DNA of 64,000 nucleotides, taken from positions 3,596,001 through 3,660,000 of the forward strand of contig CP071497.1 of NCBI GenBank assembly GCA_017354895.1, in the 5' to 3' direction. The DNA is from Podospora comata. Lineage: Eukaryota > Ascomycota > Sordariomycetes > Sordariales > Podosporaceae. The notes under the pieces were generated by a model, which made no database searches, was not told the origin of the DNA, and saw only the letters and a program-made list of their open reading frames with translations. Shown here in pieces: positions 11,886 through 23,554 of this stretch (position 1 is its first letter; the number at the start of each line of letters is the position of its first letter). Both the position numbers and the translations under genes were made by a program.

Positions 11886-12998
11886 GCCTTCCTCCAGCTC
11901 CAAATCCTCCAAGCCCAAGCCCTCCGAGGTTGCGTCGGAGACAAAAAAGTACTACACACCCTTGATCAAACACGAATACGCAAACCGATGGCAGACCTGT
12001 TCCTACATCTGCCGTCAGCCTCTGATAGATATCCAGTTCGAAGACAGGCCCCCTAGTGTGACACCCCCCGTCTTTTGTAAGCACGACGCTCCACTGCCGG
12101 ACACCATGTCATACAGCATGCTAACCCGAACTCAGACGTGTCCACGGGTGACCCGGTTGACATGACGATCAACTGGCAGATCCAATCGGGGACTTCTATC
12201 CCCTTCATTTGCGCGGCAAACGACAGGCGTCCCGGCGGCGACTGGGAGACCGGGGCGGTTGGCTACGAGGAACGCCTCTGCCGGCGAAGCACCCTTGCAG
12301 CGGCCTTGGCTACCCCAGGGCAGGGTTCTGACCTCAACGACCACTATCCCATCCCCATCTGTGCCGGGATCATGTCTCAGGATGTTGGTAAGTGTTCTGA
12401 CCTGTTGCCTGCCTGCTGCTCAACACTAACACGGCTCACAGTCGTCTTCCGAGGGCCCCACGATAAGTACGAGAAGCTCCCGCTGGAGCAATGGCGATCC
12501 CTCCCGGTTGTCTCCGTCCCACCACCGCGGTGGCCCAAACTGACGCAGAACGGCACAAAATACTCGTTTGCCGACGAACGGGAGATGGTCAGGGACAAGC
12601 TTCGGGGTGCTCTTCGAATCTGCGCCTACTATCGCTATGACACCGTCGTGATTGGAGACTTTGGGTTGGGCAATGGCTACCGGAACCCACCACAAGAGCT
12701 AGCGGAGCTCTGGCGGGAAGTGTTCCTCTACGACCCCGACCTCCGAGGCCGTATCCGATGCGTCATGTTTGTCTTTGAAGATCCCGCTCAAAGCACCATG
12801 CAGCTCATCCTCGACGAGATTGCCAAGAAGGCCAAGGGGGGTTCATCCAGCAAGTCGAAGAAGGGCGGCTCCAGTTCTTCCAACAGCAACTGCCCCACCG
12901 ACTTTCAGATATTCAACCAAGTATTCGACACTGCCGAGATCCAGAGAGTAATCGCAAGGCCGGATGCGAGATATGGGTTAGACAATCTTCTTGTCTAA
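11884..12998 (+). CDS. Microbial-type PARG (DUF2263) macrodomain protein
   Basis: Predicted ADP-ribose-binding macrodomain hydrolase of the TIGR02452/DUF2263 family, whose bacterial members remove poly(ADP-ribose). Exons 11884-12076, 12136-12387 and 12442-12998 give 333 aa; introns are 59 and 54 nt, with donors GTAAGC and GTAAGT. The start follows the AC repeat directly. The catalytic-loop region reads AANDRRPGGDWETG then GYEERLCRRS. The family signature GGG...QEE is therefore GGD (98-100) and YEE, with the Glu pair kept at 109-110 and Asn93 in the usual ligand position. The second half has FRGP (start of the C-terminal part of the macrodomain) and IGDFGLGNGYRNPP, a phosphate-binding-type loop. 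A Lys/Gly/Ser-rich insert precedes the last 35 residues. Whether it still hydrolyses ADP-ribose chains is unknown. Intron 2 has a length divisible by three and lacks stops. Confidence 0.85.
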
Positions 12999-15954
12999 TA
13001 ACTAAGCCTTTCCTTTCCTACCCAGTCAGTTAGGCGTTTGGAGTCAGGTCGGTACAAAATCATTTGCGGATTATGCCAGCATTTGTTTGTGGGAGTGTGT
13101 GTGCAACAAAAAAAACTCCGTTGCGGTCTGCTCTTAGGGGGTTCACGGTGTTTGATTTCTCTACATATTTCTCTTCTCCGGTTTTTGTTCCATCACACAT
13201 CACAGCACGCTGGATTGGCAGCTTGGCTGTAGGCGTTGGCCATGGTGGGGTTGGTCCCATATCACTGTTCATCATTATCCTAATATTGTGTGTTCTCAGA
13301 GCCAAATAATACGTTATTAAACCCCTGCCATTGCTGTCATCCCTTGCTTACCTTGTGGCTATCAGGAATTCCTGCTTTTCTGACAGTCCTGTCCAACGGA
13401 GAACGCCACAGACTGGGCTGACAAGAGCCCCGAGAGCCTGGACCTTGGGTTGCGGGCCGATCAGGTTGTGCTGACCGGGTCGACGGCAATAACAGTACCG
13501 TGGAACAGAACAAGGCAAGTCATACGGACGCACCCCACCCTTGCCGATTTGACAGGTTTGCATGTTGGTTCGACATCACTGCTCTCTGGCGACCGGCTGT
13601 CACATTTCTAAATCCCGGACATGGGAAAGACAGGCATTGTGGTCTGCATGAGATTTTCTCGAGGGACACATGTTGATTGGCGTTTAGAAGGAAACCGGTC
13701 AAGAATGCGCGAGATTTCCCCCAAAAGGCCATGGTGGCGAACGCACGCACTGCATACTTGATACTTGTGAACCCTCACCGGGGCTCCTGGTTTGGGATGG
13801 TCTGCATATAAGTTGCTCTTGCGGCATGCTGAAGCGAATAGAGTCAAGCCGCACAGAAAGGAAAAAGAACACCTAAACCACGCAGGCCTTGATATCATTC
13901 AACAGCAGCAAAAGCCGAACCACCCCCTGCCCTGTGCGCATGTGATATCGAAGTTCTTGCGGAGGGGACGTGGTTCGACACGCAAAAGCCCGGGCGAATA
14001 GGAGGAGGCGGTGTGAAGCAAGGAGGCTGTCATGTTTGCTCTATGGGCGTACATGGTACATGGCATACTGCATGGGACATGGGACGTGGGCTTGGCTCTA
14101 GCTGTACAAGGTGAGGTGCATTGCATATACGCTAGCGCTCCCAGCAAGGCATCTCGAGAAGAATGCACATATCCGCTTCCGTACCACAACCTACCTTATC
14201 TTCCCTCCCGCACACACACACACATCGTCTTTTTCTCTTTCCCCCCACCGAATCACTATGTCATTCCTATAGGTATACCTACCTCCACCCAACCTTCAGC
14301 TCCCATTCTTCTTCTGCTGCTTCGGGCACCGGCGTATCCCCGGCATTCACTCCTTTTACGAGTCCTCGTCTATCATTTGTCCCCCCCCCCCACCAAATCA
14401 CTGAAACGTGCCTCCTCAAGCCACCACAATGCGTCAATTCTCGTACGAGAAAATAATGGCACGTTTCCAGAAATATTGAACCACCACCTACGTACACTCA
14501 GGGTCCTTTCCCAAGGGACCCCCCTCATCAACCACAAAACCAGGCCTTAAAACTCCCTCCAAAGGTCACGTTCGAGACAGGTCCCACAAAATGGATATGT
14601 ACCACATCACACAACATGAGTCGATAGCCGCGTGATGTGTAAGTGTAATCATCACACAACACAAACATAAAACCCAACTCTATAAGCAAAAAAAGAAAAA
14701 AATAAGAGTGTATTTTTTCTCCCAGTCGGTACCGCTCTGTATGTATGGTCCCGTGGGTTTGCTGCAGTGTTGGATGTCTGAGATCGAGTGATACAGATCG
14801 TAAACAAGGAAGATAGAAAAAAAGCCATGTACCGCTCCTCAAAACTACGAAGCACGGAAAGAAACAACGGAGATAGCGCTGACTGCGGGACTGCAGAGGA
14901 ACTTCTCACTTGGCTGCTAGTCTCTGTTTTCTCTATTCAACAACGACAGCTGGAATGATGTGCTGTGATGTATAGCTGCCCAAATGGAAGCTAACAACCT
15001 GCCTTGAAAGCCACACGTGCCATACAAAAAGAAAAAACATACCTTTGACAAAAGAAAATAGACGCCTTCCACCCCCTCATCTGTACCTGTATACCCAACC
15101 AACCCCCTCTTTAGCTAGGTAGTTCCCATCAACAACGAACCCCCTATTTACCCCCTGAATTTCTCCCACCCCCCATCCGCCCACGCGATCTGATCACCAA
15201 CATGCATTCCGCCCCTGATCCATCACCAAAGAAAATTCCATGGTGATCATCACCTAACCTCCAATAAAGCAAATATACCTGCCTTTTTTCCTGCTATCCT
15301 ATCATATCCAACCAACCACACACCCCACCCAACCAACTGCATCATCGGCAAAACAGCAGAGATGTGATATGTGAGAGGTCATGTCGCTGTTTATGTATGT
15401 GAGAGGTCATGTCGCTGTTTATGTATGTACCTATGCTAGCCGCTTTTTTCTACTCCCCACCAATGAGACAGGGACAAGACAGATATCAGAAGAAAGAAAA
15501 GTTTCCATGATGAAAAAACTTTCTCGGCTCGGGTTCTTGTGAGCGTGCCGAAGAAAGGAGCCGAGGAACCAAGGGTAAGGGGGGAGATATCGCTTGCCGG
15601 TATCGGCGGAAAAAGAAGAAAGCAAACAAGAGTGAGTGAGAGAGAGAGAAAGAAAGAAACAGGAAGCACCTTGGATGGGTGGGATGGAAGGATGCATACC
15701 TAGGAACCTGGAAGCTCAGTTCTCATCAGTCCATAAGGTAGGTAGCCACTTTGGCAACAGCGTTTCTCCTAACAAAGCTGCTCTGGCAATTCGGGATGGT
15801 TCGATAAGTCTAACAAGATCTCACCCCCAGTTCACAAAATTTCTCCTCACATCACACTCAAAACTCGCAACCAAACATTCCTTTCACGTTTCTATTGCTA
15901 CCTTTGTAACCATAATATTACCCCTTTCCCACCAGTACAACCCCCCTCCCTGTT
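12999..15954. other. Convergent intergenic region
   Basis: Lies between the 3' ends of the PARG-like gene and CFT2. It holds pyrimidine-rich tracts, a 28-bp tandem duplication at 15369, and ORFs up to 172 codons without recognisable features. No RNA gene was found by eye. Confidence 0.5.
15369..15424. repeat. 28-bp perfect tandem duplication
   Basis: The unit beginning ATGTGAGAGGTCATGTCGCT occurs at 15369-15396 and again at 15397-15424 without a mismatch. The lack of divergence points to a recent slippage or duplication event. Confidence 0.95.
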
Positions 15955-18900
15955 CTACGCCCCCGGCACAACAGCCAAAACATCATAAATCTTCTCCCTC
16001 ACCGCATAAAATGTCCCCCTCCCCCCCCCACCACCCCCCATCAAACTCCTCCCACCCCCAGGCCCAACCGCAAACGGCAACGCCACGCTCTCCAACTCTA
16101 TCCTCCCAGCAGCACTCTTCCTAACCGCAACCGTCTCATCAATCAACAGCGTCCCCTCCCCCCTAAACTCCGCCTTGTGCCCAGCATGCAACATCGCCCT
16201 CCTCAGATCCGCTAGCCTCAGATCCCCCGCATGAAGCGGTTGCGAAGCCGCCTTCACCGTAGCCGTAGCCGCCAGGTTAACCGGTAGCACATCCACCGTA
16301 GGGAGAGTGCGCGGGTTGGCATCATTATTGACCGTGGTCAACGCCATACTCGAAGAAGGCGACCCCCCTTCTGCCGTCTTCTGCCGTTTATTCCCCTCAT
16401 CGTTGGGGTCGTCCGAGGGAATAAACCCCCCTCCGGGAAGTAGCACACCCGTAATAGTAGCAATGCCCAACCCATTAACATCCTGCCATTTGAGCTTCTT
16501 GGCCAGATAATCCGAGAGCTTCACCACCCAGGCGTTCGTGTCCACCGAGGCATTCACAAACGTCCCCACCGGGGGTGTAAACACATCCACCGTCGCCGAT
16601 TCATTGGACGAGTTAGCCGCCAGCTGCGCAGAAAGCAACTTCTTGCAGTCAGCCGCAAGAGCCTGTGATTCCTGCTCCGTTCCCGCGACGAGAACCAACC
16701 GACGGGGCTGGATGAGCGGGATGAGCATATGTAGCGAGCGTTTATCGTGCAGACCGGAAAAGTCGACAAACGCGATGCGGAGGTTGACGCTGATCTTGTG
16801 AGTGGTCATGACGAGCTTGGCAGGTCCGAGGACGGGGGCGTCTTCTTCCTCGTCCAGTTCGTCTACTTCTTCCGTCTGGGGACCATTTCCTGGGGCGCCA
16901 GTGGCGCTGGCATCGTCTGGCTCGTCCGAGTGGGCACGCGCGGGTTGCTTTTCCCGTTTGCTGTTCGCCGTGGCCTTGTTGGCGGCGTTGACGGCAATGA
17001 GACTTCGCTTTTTGCCCAAGCTGTCTTCTTGTTTGGTTTTGGCTGGGTCGGTTTCTTGCCTGTCGGCTATTTCTCGCTCTTCAGCGCGGAGGTAGTCTTC
17101 TGGTCGGATGAGGTCGCCAAACTCATCGTGACGTCTTCGTTGGGCTACTGCTGGGAACATGGCTTCTCGCCCCTTTTTACCCCTGACTTCGTAGTCATAC
17201 ACACCCCGCTTTTTGATGAGGATGTTGACACCCAAGTCTTCGTCGTTTAGGACGACCTTCTTTCGGCTAGCTTGTTTGATGTTGGCAGAAATATTGAGTG
17301 CTTTGCCCTGTTGTTCCGTCTCCGACTCCTCAGACTCGGTGGACGTGTCGGAGAGAGCATCGTTCAAGTCGGTCCAGGCTTCCCAAGTCATTCCACTTCC
17401 GCCATGTGAGGTGGCTTGCAGTTGTTGTTTTGTCGCAAGCCACTGTTGGTAAACACTGAGATCGTTACCTTCCAGCGCCTGTTTTGACGCATCAGCAATC
17501 TCTAGTTCTCGCCCACCGGCGTAGACCTGTTCAAAGGTCTCGCCACTGGTGGTCTGCTCTGTTGCTACACCGTCCTTTCTCTCCTTCCACCACTCCCAGA
17601 GTGTCCTGGCGATCGATGGCTTGTTCTCGTTCAGTGCTGGCTTTTCGGTTAGAAGAACAAGATTCCTTGCGTCACCGGCAATGGACTTGAGAACCTCCTT
17701 AGAGAAGCCCCACTCGAGGCTGGAATCTGTAGCTAGAATAACCCGGCCTTTTGGTTCAAGATCCTCCAGTGCTTGCTTGAGAACCCACGAAACCTGTCCC
17801 TTTCTCTCCAGCAGCCGCAGGTGCTTAAAGTCGAACGGTCCGGCCACCTTATGGTCGTGATGATGTCCGCCCCTCTGGCCCCTGCTGTGGCTTTCCTTGC
17901 CACCAGCCGCGGCTTCAAACTCCCTCACAATCTTGTCGTCCATCCACTCGAACAAGCTCCTGGCGTGCTTCAGAGTACTGCCGATGCTGTGACCGGCCAG
18001 ATACAGCTGCGCATTTCTGAATGTTTCGTTGTTGTTGTTTTCCACCTCGTTCCTCCAGGCGTGCTCTAGAAGATATGAAAGCTCCAAGACTCTGGCACTT
18101 GAATCGACCGGTATCAGGACTGTCCCTCCTCGCGCAATACAGAGCTTGATCGATTCCAAGAGTTGCTCATCACGCTTCGCACGAGAGAGGGTGGCGTCGG
18201 GTGTTCGACTGCTGCACACCAGAGCTGTTGGTTTTCGGAGTTGTTCGATGACCTCGGTGCTGCCTCCCCCGCCATGTCCACCGCTCAGCCAAGCGGCACC
18301 TGAAAAGACATTTTCCTTGCCTTGGTTCCAGTCGACGGCGTAGACAATAGATTCGAGCCCGTGCTGAATGTGCCAGATGGCTCCACCGAGTGTCCGTCCC
18401 GAATTGTAAGCTGTGACTGTCAAGTTGGTGATGTCTGGGGAGAATGGCGAGGATCGAGGCTGTTGTGGTTGTGAGTATTGTACGGCCTGAATATTAGCAA
18501 AGTATCGTGTGATCTCCTCGGGGGATGGTGGCTGAAGCAGCAGGTTGGGGTTCAGTGATGGGGCCTGGGATGATGCGTAGGCCACTTCGGCGAGTGAGGA
18601 CGTTGGTATTGTCGTCGCAGCTAATGGGGTGGAGGCATAGAGATCTTGTGTCAGGGTACGGCCGAGATCAATGACTGGGCGTGTCGCATAGGCGGGGATG
18701 GTTGAGAACAGGGGGATATGTTTGCAGCAGTGCGCATAGGCTCCGATGTGGGCGACAGTCGCATGGGTCAGGAGGATGAATGATAGAGTCGGGACTTGTC
18801 TGGAATAAGCAGTTAGTGGCCATGCCCATTGAATCATATCTATGGAAGTAATCCATACTTTTCTAGTTCTCTGAGCTTTTCAACAGCAAAGGTCTCGTCC

Positions 18901-19004
18901 CAGCCGACATCCACCAAGATCTTGACACCCCCATCGAGTTCGAGTAGCGACTGTGATGCTGTGGACTCGGAGAGGGCACCTTGTAATGGGCAGAAGCTAA
19001 ACAT
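15955..19004 (-). CDS. CFT2: CFT2/CPSF100, mRNA 3'-end cleavage and polyadenylation factor subunit
   Basis: Catalytically inactive partner of the CPSF73/Ysh1 endonuclease in the cleavage and polyadenylation factor. Exons 18859-19004 and 15955-18799, joined across a 59-nt intron (donor GTATGG, acceptor TTCCAG), give 996 aa. I chose the start at MFSFCPLQGA because this is how the family begins; an in-frame ATG 26 codons upstream is less likely. The metallo-beta-lactamase fold is evident (LVDVGWDE; LTHATVAHIGAYAHCCKH at 60-76). In active enzymes the metal motif is HxHxDH; here only the first and last His (61, 66) remain, with Thr63 and Ala65 replacing ligands, as expected for CPSF100. A beta-CASP region follows (TAYNSGRTLGGAIWHI; PTALVCSS), then an acidic and basic low-complexity insert and the conserved end GTFYAVREKIYDVLAVV. 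The coding strand becomes very G-rich near the 3' end. Confidence 0.95.
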
Positions 19005-19816
19005 GGCTGAAGTAGTTGATGGATGGTGGTCAATTGCTGCCGGGAATGGCGCATGTTTTGTAGTCAAGTTTTGTTCTGGCAAGCAATGAAGAAACCAAGG
19101 CTGAGCGCAGCAGAAATGCGCCAGAGACAGCCCCGTAAATGGAGAGCCTCCTGAAGCGCGTCACTGTAAATGGGACGCGACGGACTTGTAGCAGGCTGCA
19201 GGAAAGCTTATCGATTAAAGACAGGATGGGCTAAAGACACTGTGCCACTGATAGAAAACAATTACATGTGTTTTCCAAGTCTTTTGCTTCCAACACAGTC
19301 TATTTAGCATCCTGTGATAAGCGGTGTCGGACGGCAGAATCATGGCACTGGCGCAAGGATCAATCCGGTCGGCGGAAGCTGCCGAGTGGACAGGTGGAGG
19401 TCCAGACAGCCAGGCACCGCCAACCCCTGCTTCCACCAGCCGCGGGGCCTCTCATGCGACAGCCAAAAAAGGACAGCTCGACCTTGAAGGCCAAGGTGGG
19501 ACCTCTCTGTTATTAAGAGAGGACACTTTCTGGTTCTTCTGATTGTGACCTGCACCAGTCAGCTATAACACTCAAATCCCCGGTGACGATCTCGAGCACG
19601 ACTTCTAGAACCCAAGCTTCGCCCAGCCCAAAACACTCCTCGATCGATCGATCCACAATTATCACCCCCTAGTGCCGGCCCCGTATCAGCAGCAAGCAAC
19701 TTACATACAACGGCCAACTACCGAACGAAGCTCGCCAGCAAGCCAAGCACCTGACCGAACGACTCGAACATTGAACCGTCGATTTCCCATCCAGCTCCCG
19801 TCCCGAGACTGACAAC
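19005..19816. other. Divergent promoter region CFT2/SEC24
   Basis: About 0.8 kb between two start codons. It has a short AT-richer core near 19200-19330 and a C/A-rich leader immediately before SEC24. No small gene is supported. Confidence 0.6.
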
Positions 19817-22800
19817 ATGGCCGAGTTCGGCATGTACCACGCCCTGGGTCAGGGGGAGAACATCGATCCCAACGATCCCCATCGTCGAACCCAACCAGCC
19901 GCTCCTCAGTTCCAACCACCAGTTGCCCCGAACCCCTACCAGCCCCAGGCCTCCTCCCCATATGGTGCGCCAACACCTCCGGCACAGCAGCCGTACTACG
20001 GCACCCCTTCTCCAGCCGGTGTTCCCCCCCCGCCTCAGCTTCCGGGATATGGAGCTCCCCCAGCAGGAGAGCCAGGTTATTTCCAGGGTCAGCAATCTCC
20101 TGCCGATGATGGAGGTTTGGCCGCTCAGATGGGAGGAATGAGCCTGGGTCCTGATGCGGGCCACGGTGCGGCGAGGAGGAAGAAGAAGGACCGCCATGCC
20201 TACCATCAGGTCGAGGCCGTGGGATCATCACAGCCCTTCAATGGCATTCCTCCAGCTGGAACACCTGCTACAGCCTTCCTCAACGCCGAGCCCTCGGCTG
20301 CCGGTGCTCGCTATGGTGGCTCTCAGTTCCCAGCGCCGGTAAGCCCAGGCTTCAATCCTGTTCCGGCTTCACCCGCCGAGTTTGCGGCGAGGGGTGGCGG
20401 CTTTGGTGATGCCACTGCCTCCGCCACCATGGTTTCTAGCGGGGGCCAGGACAGAGTATCTCCTGACGAGATGCCAAGTGTGCCCCTTTCCCGGGACTCG
20501 GTCCAGCAATACTTCCTCACCAACGTCTATCCTACCTTTGAGCGCCTGGTTCCCCCTCCCGCCACCACCTCTTTCGTCGCCTTTGACCAAGGAAACTCAT
20601 CTCCCAAGTTTGCCCGTTTGAGTTTGACCAACATTCCTGCCACGGCCGAAGGACTGAAGAGCACAGCACTGCCCCTGGGTCTTGTGTTGCAGCCTCTTGC
20701 CCCTCTCCAAGCCGGCGAGCTGCCGATTCCCGTCTTGGACTTTGGTGATGCCGGCCCGCCCCGCTGCCACAGATGCCGTGCTTACATCAACCCCTTCATG
20801 ATCTTCCGCTCCGGCGGCAACAAGTTTGTGTGCAACCTGTGCAACTATGCCAACGATACCCCTCCCGAATACTTCTGTGCCACCAGCCCCCAGGGTGTTC
20901 GCGTGGACCGCGACCAGCGCCCAGAGCTTATGCGGGGCACCGTGGAGTTTGTGGTGCCCAAGGAGTATTGGACCAGGGAGCCAGTTGGTCTCCGTTACGT
21001 TTTCGTCATTGACGTCACCCAGGAATCTTTCAACAAGGGCTACTTGGAGGCCTTTTGCGAGGGCATTCTCCGTGCTCTGTATGCTCCCGAGGATGACGAG
21101 GAGAAGGATGAAAATGGAGAGGTGAAGAGGAGGATACCGGCGGGCGCCAAGGTTGGCTTCGTGACTTACGACAAGGAGGTTCACTTTTACAATGTGAGCC
21201 CGTCGTTAGAGCAGGCTCAGATGATGATTATGCCGGACATTGAGGATCCTTTTGTTCCGCTCAGCGAGGGCTTGTTTGTGGATCCTTATGAGTCCAAGAC
21301 GGTCATCACGTCTCTTTTGACGAGGCTGCCGCAGATGTTTTCGGACATCAAGAACCCGGAGCCGGCGCTGCTTTCTACCCTGAACGCGGTTGTGGGTGCG
21401 CTGGAGAAGACTGGTGGCAAGATTTTCTGCTCGTTGGCTGCGCTGCCTACTTGGGGTCCTGGACGTTTGTTCATGAGGGATGATGGAAAGCATCCTAATG
21501 GTGAGCCGGACAAGAAGTTGTTTAGCACGGAACACCCGGCCTGGAGGAAATTGGCCGAGAAGCTGGTTTCTATTGGTGCTGGTGTTGACTTTTTTATGGC
21601 GTCGCCTTCCGGGGGTTATCTTGATATTGCCACTGTTGGTAAGTATTACCTTTGTTTGCTTATCGAAATGGCCCGCTGACATGGAACTAGGCTATGTGTC
21701 TGCCACCACTGGCGGCGAGACCTTCTTCTACCCCAACTTCATTGCTGGCAGGGACAACACCAAGCTTTCCCTTGAGATCAAGCACGCCGTAACCCGTGAG
21801 ACGGGCTACCAGGCCCTCATGAAGGTCAGGTGCTCCAATGGCCTTCAGGTATCGGCCTATCATGGCAACTTCATCCAGCACACATTTGGCGCCGACCTGG
21901 AGATCGGTGTGATTGATGCCGACAAAGCCCTTGGTGTCACCTTTGGCTACGACGGCAAGCTCGACTCCAAACTGGACGCCCACTTCCAGGCTGCCCTTCT
22001 TTACACCACCGCCTCCGGCCAGCGCAGAGTCCGCTGCTTGAACGTCATCGCTGGTGTTAGCGAACAGGCAAGAGATAGCATCAAGTTTATTGACCAGGAT
22101 GCTGTCTACACTATTCTTGCAAAGGAAGCCTCCACCAAGCTTGCTACTACTAGCAGTAGTCTGAAGGACATCCGGGCGAGTCTTACGGAGAAGACGATTG
22201 ATGTCTTGGCCATGTACCGCAAGAATTTTCTGGCTCAGGCGCATCCACCCGGACAGCTGGTTATGCCGGAGAGGTTGAAGGAGTTTGCGATGTACATGCT
22301 TGGCATGATCAAATCCCGTGCTTTCAAGGGTGGTAATGAAACATCTGACCGGAGGGTGCACGAGATGAGGATGATTCGCTCCATGGGCTGCCTGGAACTG
22401 TCTCTCTACCTCTACCCGAGGATGATACCCATTCACAACCTCGCTCCCGAAGATGGCTTCCCCGACCCCGCCACCGGACACCTCAAGATGCCCCCTTCTA
22501 CCCGCACCACCTTCTCCCGTGTCGAACCCGGGGGTGTGTACATTGTGGACAATGGCCAGCAGCTCCTCATCTGGTTCCACGCCCAGACAAGCCCGAACCT
22601 GATTGAGGACTTGTTTGGGCCTGGAATGGACGAGCTGAGGAAGCTGGACGCGTACACGAGCCAGCTGCCGGTGTTGGAGACGCACTTGAATGCGCAGGTG
22701 AGGAATATTTTGGAGTGGTTGAGGGGTATGAGGGGAAGCAAGGGGTTGACGGTGCAGCTGGCGAGGCAGGGGTTGGACGGGGCCGAGTACGAGTTTGCGA

Positions 22801-22910
22801 GGTTGCTGGTGGAGGATAGGAACAATGAGGCGCAGGGTTATGTGGATTGGTTGGTGGCGGTGCACAGGGGGGTGCAGCTTGAGGTGAGTAAGGGAACGAG
22901 GTTGAGGTGA
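19817..22910 (+). CDS. SEC24: SEC24, COPII coat cargo-adaptor subunit
   Basis: Partner of Sec23 in the inner COPII coat, selecting cargo for vesicles leaving the ER. Exons 19817-21638 and 21691-22910 (52-nt intron) give 1013 aa, normal for the family. Domain order is visible: a Pro/Gln-rich disordered N-terminus (about 1-110), a zinc finger with Cys317, Cys320, Cys339 and Cys342 (CHRCRAYINP; CNLCNYA), a trunk domain (RYVFVIDVTQESFNKG; VGFVTYDKEVHFYN), then beta-sandwich, helical and gelsolin-like regions. The splice junction restores ATVGYVSATTGGETFFYPNF, a strong family block. The last codons are uncertain: GTGAGTAAG at 22884 looks like a donor, and removing a short intron there would replace the final eight residues. 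Divergent from CFT2. Confidence 0.95.
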
Positions 22911-23554
22911 TCATGTCAGTGTGATTTGACAGGGTTGTGACGTGAGGGGGGGGGGATGTGTGTGCTGACGAAAAGTGATTTATAGTTGACCGGTCAGAGG
23001 AAGAGGGAGGATAAGGATGGGGATGGGGGGGTTATCGGTGGTTTTACGGGGTTGAGGGCGGGGTATTGGTAGGACCAAGGACTTGGGGGAAGGGTTGAGG
23101 AGATGATGGGGAGTTGAGATGGTGGAAAGGGGGTTGAGTTTGTTGGAAGTAGATACCATAAAATGGAATTTGTGTCATGGTGTTTTTTTTTTTTTTTTTT
23201 TTTTTTTTGCTCGATCTCTGGCATTCGATGACAATTGGGAGCGTGGTTGGTGATATTGGGTTACTTACTGGCTGTGGCTCTATGTAATCCACATGGTGAG
23301 GTGAGTATATGGAGTTGGCTTAGGCGTGACTAAACTGAACCAGAACCGAACTATAACTAGTTACACAGGTTTATAATGTCATAAGCTTGAGTGGGTTATT
23401 TAGCTTGGGTGGGTTATTTCAATGACAATCTTTCGAGTCGTGTATGCTGCAAGGGAGGGTGTGGTTTATTAAAATTTCCAAACTCCAAATGATGCACACC
23501 TTTACCCTCCCTTCCATATACCACCCTCAAGTTATGTCCAGCCAGTCAAACTAC
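22911..23554. other. Convergent intergenic region SEC24/UTP22
   Basis: G-rich DNA followed by a T26 run at 23183-23208 and an AT-richer stretch near 23290-23420 holding the direct repeat GTGGGTTATTT (about 23392 and 23409). No gene is supported. Confidence 0.6.
23183..23208. repeat. Poly(T) tract, 26 nt
   Basis: Uninterrupted run of 26 T on the plus strand downstream of both convergent genes. Its exact length is likely to vary or be mis-sequenced. Confidence 0.95.

Noticed and set aside
14032-14550. 172-codon ORF between the PARG-like gene and CFT2
   Set aside because: Starts in a repetitive ATGGTACATGG-like stretch and runs into low-complexity Pro/Ser/Thr; not convincing.
18859-19082. Longer CFT2 N-terminus starting at 19082
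   Set aside because: The extra 26 residues have no family counterpart; MFSFCPLQGA is the usual start.
21687-22865. 392-codon ORF antisense to SEC24
   Set aside because: Shadow of GC-rich third positions; the conserved SEC24 frame lies opposite.
22884-22935. Second SEC24 intron near the 3' end
   Set aside because: A GTGAGTAAG donor and a TTGACAG acceptor exist, but the read-through stop is equally plausible; cDNA is needed, so I kept the simpler model.
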